Positions 10,934 to 21,876 of a stretch of 64,000 nucleotides of DNA are shown here, one piece after another. The notes below the pieces were generated by a model, which made no database searches, was not told the DNA's origin, and was given only the letters and a program-made list of their open reading frames with translations. Made by a program: the position numbers and the translations under genes. The stretch covers positions 21,265,405 to 21,329,404 of the forward strand of contig CM044322.1 in assembly GCA_024291935.2 (NCBI GenBank), read 5' to 3'. Positions within the stretch are counted from its first letter, which is position 1. The number at the start of each line of letters is the position of its first letter. The stretch comes from Okapia johnstoni (Eukaryota > Chordata > Mammalia > Artiodactyla > Giraffidae).

Positions 10934-13900
10934 CTGGAGAAGGAGAAAAAGGACAGAGGAAAAATAAACATTGTTATGCCCTCTTTATGTCACCCCAGCA
11001 TGGTTTATGGAGGGTGGCTACACAGACCTAGAGATGGGTCAGGAATTTGCAGGAGGCCTAGAGCTAGAAGAAACTTGAGATTCTTTTTCCATTCCAGCCT
11101 CCCCTTGCCATTCTCCCACCACGCTATTTGGGCGGGACATTATGTACCTAAAGCTCCTAGCCTGGAAGCCCTCTGGCAACCACATGCTGACTTTCTCTCC
11201 CAGATCCTCCCAGGATGGTAACTCTGGGTCTGTCTCTGGTCATGTAGGGCTAACAGCAAACTACTGAAATTTGTATCCTGCCTGGATCCAGCCAGGCGTT
11301 GACTTTTCCTGTACTTTCTAAGGGTTTTTGTGGCAGCTATATCTTGGTTGATTGGTTTTCTGATGGCAATACAGACTGACTAGCTTCAGCAACCTCTCTC
11401 TCTCTGCTCCACTCCTGGCCTTTGTTCTGCCATATGGGCAGCTGTGGAGGCCTCACACACCTGCTGGATTTCACAGCTCCCATCATTTCTGGCCACAGAC
11501 CTTCATTGCCCTTTTCAAGATATGTAGTAGCTTTTATGAGTCTGCAAGGAGGATAGGCTTCCAAGCTAAATCAAGTTTTAATCACCATCCAACATGGTCA
11601 CTGAAATTCCTTCTGTCGCAGATGTTTTTGTGGGCCATTCCTGTCATGGAAGAAGTGTGTAAAACCTGGTGAGGGGCATTGACTAGTTCCCAGACTCACT
11701 CTAGCCCTCCTCCCCTTTCCTTGCTTTGAATAAAGACCTCTCTCTTTTTCTCTCTTTAGTCTCTCCTAGTTTTCAGAACCCAGTTTGGCGGGGTACCACA
11801 GCTCCCATTTTGTTCCTGTCCCCTGGATTGCCCACTCACCCCAAACTCCTTTTGTGGCTCAGTTAAAGTGTGCTTTTGGCTTATTTCCCTCTGTCTGTCC
11901 TCCCAGAGTCACGTGTGGCTGTTTGATCTGAGCCTGATGTCTGCCCAGAAGAGGAGACCAGGCAATTAGATGTTATTCCCTCTCAGATGTCTTATAAAGA
12001 TTTCCCTTTTTGGATGAAGCATACGCAATTCATTTTAATAAAAATCAGCAGCTACCTGAAGGTTGGAGATGACCAGGGCTTTTTGGCATTGATCTCTGTA
12101 TTTACTTCATGAAGAACTTGTGTTGAGCCCAGTCATGTCTGAGGAGCTCTGGCTTCAAGGTCTTCCTTTAACCCTTCAATGAGATTTGGGCCTCCATCCA
12201 TCTGTGGAATGAGTGGAAAATGACCGAAGGCACTGCACATCACAGAATGTACCTCGAGGTATCTGCCTTCAGGGTGTCAAGCACAGATCAAGTGTAAGCA
12301 TCTCCAGGCCCTACATGGATCATGTCTTGCGTGGGTTTCTGCTCTCTGGCAATGTGGCTGCCTTTGAGTGCCTCCTGCAGGGCATGCTTCATCGTGGTTG
12401 GGCACTTTTCCGTGGCCGAGACACGTCTCTCCATTGGATTCCTATGAACACCACCACAGAGTCTGCACGTCATGTGTTCCCTGCCATCTGTCATAGCAGA
12501 TGCAGAAACTGTAACACTTCGAGCTTAGGAGGGCATCCAACACCCTTGTGGGGTCTTTAAAATTCACAGCTAACAGTCAGAGCCTGTGCTTGCACGAAAC
12601 CCCTCTTAAAGGCAAGATTTAGCAGTTGGTTGCCATAGCAACTTTCCTCATCAAGTCTGAACTCCTTTCAATGTAGATGGCCAAACTGGTTTTGAAGAGG
12701 AATACAGAAGAGGGAAGTTTGGTGAGTCCCAGAAATCAGGATGATTTAAGAGGCAAATTTTGGAAATCCTCAAACTCTAACCTGATATGTTTGAAACATC
12801 TCTCTGTTGCTCTGATTTGGGGCTGCATTTACCATTATATGGAGAAAAGCTTTTGTTGTCAGTAGTGTGTCCCCACATAGTAATGAATGATGGAAACCTC
12901 GTAAGGGGATAATGAGTATGAAGGCAATTTAAGGAGGTAAATGTGCTCTACAAATTGTAGGTATTACCACCATTAGGAAAATCAAGCTCTGCTTGAACTC
13001 TGGGTTGTTACTGCATTTATTTCTACACATTTTGTAGTAACTAGATATCAAGTGTGGAGGAATGATTCCCTTTTTTGTCAGTCTTTAATTCTAGGCAAGG
13101 CATCCAGCCAAGAACTTTCTAAGAGTCAGAGTAATGGGTCTGACAACCTCTTGAGATTACTTCCTGTTTTGTAATATCATATCCATGCCTAAATGTCCAC
13201 AAGGAAATTAAAAGATGATCTGCTTAAGGGAGAATCATATCTGGACAATTGATGCATTAATTGGCTTGATATTGGCATCTTGGGGAGAGGTGGTGGTATC
13301 TATAAATTTAGGGCACACTTTAATTAATTTGTTTATTATTGTCCATTATACAGTATTTATACAAGGTCTATTAAAAAAGAGGAAAAACTAGCTTGTTCCT
13401 GCCCTTGTGTAACTTGCAGTCTAGAGTCCATGCTTTCTTTGGAATTGATACGGTATGAAACCCAGCTCCTGGTACTTCCCTTCTTGCCCTCCTCTGGTTC
13501 TTGTCCATTTTCTTTGCTTCTATCAGCGAAACAGCCTTCACCAGAAGTCTTATCATCAGCTGTAATTAATTGTAACAGTTTCTTATGTTTGACTCCCAGC
13601 TCCCTGACCATTCCTAGATTCAGCTCAGCACCTCTGAAGCCAGTAAATTGGAGCCTGTTGTGAATCTGGCCAATGTGGAAGCCTAAATTTGTCATCTAGG
13701 AGACAAAGCATTGATCTAACACTCCCTTTGTATCCCTCACAAAGGAAGTTACTCATTTTCACTCCACTCCTGAGCACCTTGACTGAGTAGGTACGGGAGA
13801 GGAAGATGAGTGTTATCTGGTTGTGAGACCCTGGTGGGCAGTAGCTTATAGGGCAATTTTGGCAAGAATGTCTGTGCTTAGAGTTTAACAAAAACTTCTT

Positions 13901-14517
13901 GCTCAGAGCCTACACAATCCCTGCCCTCATAACTGTAAGGCCCCTTCACTTCATTTTTATTGTTTTTTATCTTTGAAAAGAGGAAATAGCTCTCAAAGCT
14001 ATTACTCCACCTCTGTCCTTTTAGAGTATCTCTTCCCAAGGAGATAAAGAAAACTTAGCCCTTGTCTCTGTAGGGTCTGGTGCCTTTACAGCAATTTTCA
14101 AGTTTTAGGGAGTCACACCCTGTTCTTTCACTACATATAAGTTAAAGAAGCAGCCTGTGAAACAGTCAGTACTGGTGCTGTAGTGAAACTGGTCTCAGCA
14201 GTTTAGGGATGCATAGCATCACCTAAGGAATTATTAATAGGAGGAAACTGTTACAATTTTCTTCAAAGTCATACTAAGTAGAGGAATGATTCTTGATCTT
14301 TTGGGGGGGTCTTGGATTGGCTGGTAAATCTGATGAACGTTATGGAAGACTGCTGAGGAAAGATGCATATAAACACACTACAGTTTTGCGTATGACTCCA
14401 GAGAGGCTGTGGACCTCTTGGTACCCTATCGGAGTAACAAATGATAATGAAACATAGTGATGCCATAAACAAACATAGGTGATCCTTCTGTTTTTCAGCA
14501 CAAAGATAATTAGCCTT
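10934..14517. other. Unique intronic stretch
   Basis: Mostly unique sequence. An AATAAAG-containing segment near 11600-11790 resembles the end of an old LTR but is too diverged to name. 12180-12560 is open on both strands without a recognisable product. No RNA gene seen. Confidence 0.45.
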
Positions 14518-14645
14518 GGACTTCCCTGAATGTCCAGTGGTTAAGACGCCGCCTTCCAATGCAGGGGATACGAGCTAGATCCCTGGTTGGGAAACTAAGG
14601 TCTCACATGCCTCGGGGTGTAGCCAGAAATTAAAAAAAAAAAAAA
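14518..14645 (+). repeat. CHR-type tRNA-derived SINE with poly(A)
   Basis: It starts GGACTTCCCTGAATGTCC, has AGCTAGATCCCTGGTTGGG in the B-box region and GGAAACTAAGGTCTCACATG, and ends in an A-run at about 14631-14645. Typical cetartiodactyl CHR SINE, sense. Confidence 0.85.
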
Positions 14646-14754
14646 TTATAGCCATTTTCACTAAAACCTAGAGTTCTTATAAAATCATAATAGCTATACG
14701 TGGCCTCCTATAAATACAGCAGTTGTTCTTGGGCTAGCAACACAGCCTGGTTGG

Positions 14755-14900
14755 GGAAAAAGGTCTGTAGTCAGACAGACATAGGTTCAAATATTAATTC
14801 TGCCATTTAAAAGCTTTCTCCAGATCCCTTAATTTTTCTGAGCCTCAGTTTCCCTTATCAGCATAACACAGCTAATAATACATACTTTTCAAGTTTCTTA
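14755..14900 (-). repeat. MIR SINE fragment, antisense
   Basis: TCAGACAGACATAGGTTCAA, AATTCTGCCATTT and GAGCCTCAGTTTCCC are the reverse-complement MIR core and 3' sequence. Confidence 0.65.
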
Positions 14901-15293
14901 GAAATATTTTATAAAATAACTCACTTATGTGGTCGTTAAACATGTACTGATCATCTAATATGTACCTTGCAGTATTTGGCCACTGAGAAAATAAAGGTGA
15001 AAAAGTCCCTTGCTCAGCCCTTCTTGGATTTTGTGTCTGTGGAGCCCATGTAACAGGTGCTGTGTAAATGTTAGTTTCCTCCACTAGTGAAAGTCATCAT
15101 GTAGTGAAAATGGACGATTGGAGGTGTATTCCTTTACGTGGGCAGTGGAGATGGGAAAGTATGGCATAATGGGATTTATAGCCTCATCCCTGCCACTGTT
15201 AGAGTTTGATCTGATCATTACATTTTCTCCAACATAGTCATGTCAATCAATTTCTTTATGTTTCTTTTCCTTCTTCCTCACCCTGCTTCTAAG

Positions 15294-15378
15294 GGGAATG
15301 CCTCTGCTACGAAGGTTACATGAAGGATCCAGTACACAAGCATCTTTGCATTCGGAATGAATGGGGAACCAACCAGGG
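15294..15378 (+). CDS. ASTN1: ASTN1 internal exon, second half of EGF-like module
   Basis: An 85-base exon lies between a long pyrimidine tract ending TTCTAAG and the consensus donor GGGTAAGT. Two leading bases complete the glycine codon, giving [21 protein letters not shown] and then IRNEWGTNQ, with two bases of the next codon at the end (phase 2). The three cysteines here complete the six-cysteine EGF-like module begun in the previous exon. In the known protein the next residues are PWPY and onward. I looked for them downstream in this window and did not find them, so the following exon probably lies beyond 64000. The exon is short and has no start codon, so an ORF caller would miss it. Confidence 0.93.
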
Positions 15379-15939
15379 GTAAGTGAGGGGATGGTGAATT
15401 AGCCAGTTCCTGGATATTACCACTCCCTCAGGCAGACAGTATGCGGAACAATTGGCGTCTAGAGGAACAGAGCTAAAGGGTGGTTCTATTCTGAACATCA
15501 AACGGGTGACGTGTCACTGTGCATTTCCATATTTACACCATCCCAGTGACGTCCATTCTCTTCTTTCTCTCCGCTTATGCGTTCAGAACCTCCAGCTGGG
15601 ATCTGGGAATCAGGCTTCCTTTTCTTACCACCGTCAACCACGAGGATTCCACAGACAGGACTTAGCTGATGATTTTGTTGGAGACACGTGAAGATGCACA
15701 GACTCCAGCATAGCTCCCCCATGGCTCCTGGAGCTTTGTGAGACTGACATGAGTAGAAGCTTGTTTTCACCAAGACTGTCAGAGAGGGTGAAATGCAAAG
15801 AGTTGGGGAAAGCAGGATTGAGTTAAAGGAGTTTTGCCTGATCCCCCATTACCATCCCTCTGTGAGACCTTTGCTTTCTCCCGAGCACAGACAGCTGGGC
15901 TAAAATATTAATAGTTACCATGTCTGTTGTTTTGTTTTA

Positions 15940-16085
15940 AAATCTATTTTACTTTTTAAAATTTTTCATGGTGATAAAATATATATAACATAAAAATGAT
16001 TATTTTCCCCATTATTAAGTGTACAATTCAGTGGCATTATGTACATTCATACTGTTGGGACACTATCACCACTATCTATCTTCTG
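15940..16085. repeat. Old L1 3' UTR-like fragment
   Basis: TGATAAAATATATATAACAT, TAAGTGTACAATTCAGTGGC and CACTATCACCACTATC resemble a mammalian-wide L1 3' end. Short and diverged; subfamily not assigned. It begins about 560 bases downstream of the last visible ASTN1 exon. Confidence 0.55.
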
Positions 16086-18318
16086 TTGCTTTTTTTTATC
16101 TTTTTATACTTTGTTTGGGTTGCTGAGAACCCATTTTCTGCCTTGACTGTGTTCAGTAGGAGAGTGTGGGGAGAAAAGAGTCAATAAATGCTAACTAATA
16201 ATAGCAGTCAGTGGGGCAGGGGAAACTGGAAATCAGTGCAAAAGCCCTCTCGGAGTGATTGCTTGGACTACAGAGTTGAAATGTTTTTGCAGCCTAACAA
16301 GGTGGAGAAAAGAAACCACCATCACTTCCCACAGCACTACTGAGGACTTCTAGCCCTGAGGTTGATGCTTAGCCTCCTCTGTATGTTTCTGATGAGCCCA
16401 AACCTAGAATATTGAATGTAGTTCTGGACTCTCAAAGCAATAAATATGGAGACAAATGGGAAAGAGTTTGGAGAAGAGCAATAAAAATGATTGAAGAGCC
16501 CAAGGGAGTGATTTATGATGAAGGGATGGAAGAACTCCACTCAGAGAACTTGGCCAGCTGATGACTAAGTCAAGGCATGATAGATGTCCATAGACATTCA
16601 ATGAGGGCAAATGTGCTGGAACGGGTTGAAGTTGAGCGATAAGGACAAGAGAGAATGAAGTTAAGGAGAGGAAATCTGAGTCACAGGTCAGAAAACTTGG
16701 GGGAAGTCAGAATGCCATGAAATTTCTCTGTTAGTGAAAATGAAGGATGGCTCTGTTTCTACTGAATTGGTGGTTGTATCAGGGAGGCAGGCCGCAAAAT
16801 GTAGAGGAAGGAGTTTGGAGAAGGGTAAATGCATATGAGGTGGCCTGCTGTTGAAAGATTGGTGGGGAGAGCTTGGCTCATAGATGCCAAGTGGAGTTTG
16901 AATAGCGTGCCATTCACCGTGCATGTGTAAAGGCAGTTCAGTCCTCTTACTTTCTGACCCCTGACATGTTTGCATCCTTGCTGGGGCACCAGGATTTTAG
17001 TTTACATGATGGCTGAGGATCTCGTTGACTGTGATTCTTACTGAGTAAAATATTGGGAAAGCTGATGAATAACCGACAAAGAGATCTCTTAGCCTGCATA
17101 CCTGCTGCTGAAGCAAACAATGACAAAAAATCATTTCACTCTGTGCCCTGAATGATCAGGGCTGGCTCTCTGCAATGATTGGATTTGGGAACTAATCGCT
17201 CAAGCCTCCATGCCCCTTGCCTTGTAGACAGATCATGTGAGGATGGGCCTGACTTCACTGGGTAATTGCATAAGCCTTCGTCATTCCCTCTGGCTGTGTG
17301 TAGAGACAATCTTAGGATGTAGACAAGAGCCTCCAGGGAAGTGGTGGAGCCCCCACGATGGTGTCATTTAAAATAAGACAGGCAAAAGCCCCAAGTTACA
17401 GACTGACAGGAACATTAGCCCCAGGAAACAGACAAGTAGACCTAATCTGTCATTTCCATCTCTAATTTCCATTATTCTCTGATCATCACTGTCTACGAGG
17501 TCTCGTTTTGGACACTAATAAAATAATGGAGCAACTGTTAGGAGGTGGGGGAAAAGTAACTATCTGGAGAATAATGGAGCCAGGAGTGATAAGCAGCATG
17601 AGTTTATACGTATATAAAGAAGCGCCAGACAAAGGACTGCGTTTTCCTCCTAAAATGACAAGATAAATGAAAAGCAAAAGACGCCATACATCTTGATCTA
17701 AATCAGGGGTCTGATGCCATGTTTCTTTAAATTATTCTTACAAAATTAATCGAAATTGATTTGAACATGAAAACTGTCACTTCAATCGAAAAGTACCTGA
17801 CGGATTGCTAACTAATGACATGTATTGGGGTATTATGGAAAAATCAATGGTAGGCCTGATTTTCCTGAATATTTTATTTAATGTTCCAGGAGGTGGAGGT
17901 GAGCCGCATGTATGGGAATTTATGTTTTTCACTTAGTATTCCTATATTGCATACGTTAAAATACCTAAACATTCTTTTGAAGTCAAACAACCAAATCCTA
18001 GGCTACTGAAAGCTAAGATGAAGTCCCTTGTGAAAAATCTAGGTTAATGTACCAAAGGAAAAGTAGCAATGAAGCAGTCATGACTTTCAGACAAGGAAGA
18101 ACATTGATCAAGGACGTTAATACAAAAAAAGAATATCCAGTGGATGATTCTGTGAGACAGAGAAGTTACCTGCAACTTTATCCAGCCACTGCATTGTGCT
18201 TCAGTTTACCTGGATCTATATGTGTTCATGTGAGTGTGGTATGTGATGTATGTGTGTGTGATATGTGTGTGTGTGTGTGTTTGAGCTGGTTTATTTATAG
18301 AACTCTCCTCACTGCTCC
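16086..18318. other. Unique intronic stretch with TG microsatellite
   Basis: No exon or named repeat recognised. A TG microsatellite with ATG interruptions lies at about 18236-18281, just before a SINE. Confidence 0.5.
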
Positions 18319-18524
18319 AGGATTCCCTGGTGGCTCAGACAGTAAATAATCTGCCTGCAATATAGGAGACCTGGGTTCGATCTCTTGTTTAGGGAGATCC
18401 TCTAGAGAAGGAAATGGCAACCCACTCCAATATTCTTGCCTGGAGAATGGACAGGAGAAACTAGCGGGCTACAGTCCATGGGGTCGAAAAGAGTCAGACA
18501 CAGCTGAAGCGATTAACAAACACT
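18319..18524 (+). repeat. Bov-tA SINE
   Basis: The head GATTCCCTGGTGGCTCAGAC, the B-box region AGACCTGGGTTCGATC and the end GAGTCAGACACAGCTGAAGC mark a near-complete sense copy. Confidence 0.9.
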
Positions 18525-18726
18525 TTCTCACCATGCCATTCCATCGTTTACTCTCTCACTCATTCATGTTTTCAGCAAATATTCACTGTACTGCCCATTG
18601 TGGCCCAGGATAGGCTAGGTTGCTAATTATAAGAAGATGTTGTCTCTGCTCTGGAAGAACTAATAGTCTAGATAGATAGGTGGGCACATACAAGGAAATT
18701 GAAGTGAATTCTAAAACCAGTTAAAG

Positions 18727-20273
18727 GGTTCAGTTCAGTTCAGTTCAGTCACTCAGTCGTGTCCGACTCTTCATGACCCCATGGACTGCAGCATGCCAGG
18801 CCTCCCTGTCCATCACCAACTCCAAGAGTTTACTCAAACTCGTGTCCATTGAGTCAGTGATGCCATCCAACCATCTCATCCTGTTGTCCACTTCTCCTCC
18901 TGCCTTCAATCTTTCCTAGCATCAGGGTCTTTTCAAGTGAGTCAGCTCTTTGCATCAGGTGGCCAAAGTATTGGAGTATCAGCTTCAACATCAGTCCTTC
19001 CAATGAACACTCAGGACTGATCTGCTTTAAGATGGACTTGTTGGATCTCCTTACTATCCAAGGGACTCTCAAGAGTCTTCTCCAACACCACAGTTCAAAA
19101 GCATCAATTCTTCAGCACTCAGCTTTCTTTATAGTCCAACTCTCACATCCATTCATGGCCACTGGAAAAACCATAACCTTGACTAGATGGACCTTTGTTG
19201 GCAAAGTAATGTCTCTGCTTTTTAATATGCTGTCTAAGTTGGTCATAACTTTTCTTCCAAGGAGTAAGTGTCTTTTAATTTCATCAGCAGTCACCATCAG
19301 CAGTGATTTTGGAGCCCCAAAAAAAATAGTCTGTCACTGATTCCACTGTTTCCCCATCTATTGGCCATGAAGTGATGGGACCGGATGCCACGATCTTAGT
19401 TTTCTGAATGCTGAGCTTTAGGCCAACTTTTTCACTCTCCTCTTTCACTTTCATCAAGAGGCTCTTTAGTTCTTCGCTTTCTGCCATAAGGGTGGTGTCA
19501 TTGGCATATCTGAGGTCATTAATATTTCTCCCGGCAATCTTGATTCCAGCTTGTGCTTCATCCAGCCCAGCATTTCTCATGATGTACTCTGCATGTAAGT
19601 TAAATAAGCAGGGTGATAATATACAGCCTTGACGTACTCCTTTCCTTATTTGAAACTAGTCTGTTGTTCCATGTCCAGTTCTAACTGTTGTTTCCTGACC
19701 TGCATACAGGTTTCTCAAGAGGCAGGTCAGGTGGTCTGGTATTCCCATCTCTTGAAGAATTTTCCACAATTTGTTGTGATCCACACATTCAAAGGCTTTG
19801 GCATAGTCAATAAAGCCAAAATAGATGTCTTTCTGGAACTCTCTTGCTTTTTCAGTGATCCAGCAGATGTTGGCAATTTGATCTCTGGTTCCTCTGCCTT
19901 TTCTAAAACCAGCTTGAACATCTGGAATTTCATGGTTCACATACTGTTGAAGCCTGGCTTGGAGAACTTTGAGCATTACTTTACTAGCATGTGAGATGAG
20001 TGCAATTGTGCAGTAGTTTGAGCATTCTTTGACATTGTCTTTCTTTGGGATTGGAATGAAAACTGACCTTTTCCAGTCCTGTGGCCACTGCTGAGTTTTC
20101 CAAATTTGCTTGCATATTGAGTGCGGCACTTTCACAGCATTATCTTTTAGGATTTGAAATAGCTCAACTGGAATTCCATCACCTCCACTAGCTTTGTTCA
20201 TAGTGATGCTTTCTAAGGCCCACTTGACTTCACATTCCAGGATGCCTGGCTCTAGGTGAGTGATCATAAAGGT
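18727..20273 (-). mobile_element. BovB (RTE) LINE copy, 5'-truncated, antisense
   Basis: On the minus strand this reads from inside the reverse transcriptase (20273) to the 3' end repeat (GAACTGAACTGAACTGAACC at about 18728). A continuous open stretch of about 200 codons at 19656-20267 holds NKASGGDGIPVELFQILKDN, GFRKGRGTRDQIANICWI and FGFIDYAKAF, that is the fingers and motif A of the polymerase. A following open stretch (19284-19580) carries motif C as YAND at 19497-19508 instead of YADD, so a catalytic aspartate is replaced. It is better preserved than the copy at 6490-8325 but cannot be active. Confidence 0.93.
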
Positions 20274-20546
20274 TTGAGCAAAGTTTAATAGGACTACAGT
20301 TTAAGGGATTCCTTATGTGACATCCCAGAATCTGGAATATGGTTTCATGAAGATGTTAGATCTTAAACTGTTCAGTTTAACAGGTACCAAAGGTAATTCT
20401 AAACAGAAAGAACAGCATATGCCAAGGCATGGAGACTTAAGAAGCATGATTTTTTCCAGGAATGACAAACAAGTCAGTGTAGCTTACAGGTGCAGTTCAC
20501 AGAGACAGGAGAAGAGGCTGCTAAGGTGGATAATGACTAGATCTTG

Positions 20547-20692
20547 GGGACTTCCCTGGTGGTCCAGTGACTTAAGACTATGTGCTCCCAATGCAGGGGC
20601 CTGGGTTCGATCCCTGGTCAGGGAACTAGATACCACATGCCACAACTAAAGATCCTGTGTGCTGCAACTGAGTCCTAGCACAGCCTAAAAAA
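20547..20692 (+). repeat. CHR-type SINE
   Basis: GGGGACTTCCCTGGTGGTCC, GGGTTCGATCCCTGGTCAGG and AGATACCACATGCCACAACT, followed by the CHR-specific tail region ending near ACAGCC. Confidence 0.88.
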
Positions 20693-21582
20693 TAGACTAA
20701 ATCTGAAGAGCTCTTGCTTACTAAGGCCTTGAACCTTAAAGCTCCATATGTACACCCCTTGAATGATAAGCAGGAGGGCCTGTATATGTGGTAGATTATT
20801 CTCTCACTGCATGTTATTTTTCTGGACCTTTCAAAATAAGTTAAGATATCCTAAAAATAAAGCAGAACACACACACAAGAAACCTCTCAAGACTATCTAG
20901 TTTTACTTATCTGGATTCTGCAAGTAAAACATAGTCTTAAAATTATCCTATAGATAAAAGTTTTCAAGACCACACAGCAAAGAGTTTCAGAAAGCTGGGG
21001 ACCATATATGTCTGTGATATGTAAATTGAGGAGGTTGCAACCATCTTGGTGACTCTGGTTTTGCCAAAAATGCCCAAGGAGAAGTGAGGCAGGTTGAGAC
21101 ATTCATGTGTGAATCTTGGTAATAGTGTCAGTCACTGTGGTTCACCCAAGTGACAGGATCCAGGCAGGGTGGCAGGTTGTAAAATCAATGAACTTATTAC
21201 ACAAGAGGCTCTGATTCACTAAAAGTAAAAATAGCTTCAGAAAGATTTAAACAAAATCATGGATGACAGACTTCTAATGAGTTATTAAAAGAACATGGGA
21301 TGTTTGAGGTTACATCCTTGGTCTCTGAGGTTGGCAACAAAATCAATCACTGCCTGCCTGACCCAGCACCCCTAGTAACCGGGTGCCCAGCAGAAGACCT
21401 AGGATGTGAAGGTCCTACCCTGACACAGGGCTTCACCACATCTCTGTCTAACCTGTGTGGATTCACAAGTGCTCAGCCTTCTGACTCCTGTGGCCGCATA
21501 GACACAGCCAGAGGCCCTTAGGGTCTCTATATGGTATTTGTCTGCTAGGACAACAAGGACAAATTGAAAATTTTCACAGACA

Positions 21583-21876
21583 AGAAAAGTGAAAGTGAAA
21601 GTCACTCAGTCGTGTCCAACTCTTGCGACCCCCTGGATTATACAGTCCATGGAATTCTCCAGGCCAGAATACTGGAGAGAGTAGCCTTTCCCTTCTCCAG
21701 GGGATCTTCCCAACCCAGGGATCGAACCTAGGTCTCCCACATGCCAGGCAGATTCTTTACCAGCTGAGCAACAAGGGAAGCCCAAGAATACTGGAGTGGG
21801 TAGCCTATCCCATCTCCAGCAGATCTTTCCGACCCAGAATCGAACCACAATCTCCTGCATTGCAGGCGGATTCTTG
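21583..21876 (-). repeat. BovA2-type dimeric SINE, antisense
   Basis: AAAGTGAAAGTGAAAGTCAC, then GTGTCCAACTCTTGCGACC, two AGAATACTGGAG monomers and two head segments (CAGATTCTTTACCAGCTGAG and GGCGGATTCTT). It is the reverse of a head-to-tail dimer. Confidence 0.88.

Noticed and set aside
19656..20267. Longest BovB open frame considered as a functional gene.
   Set aside because: It is a fragment of a 5'-truncated BovB reverse transcriptase, with the catalytic motif altered downstream.
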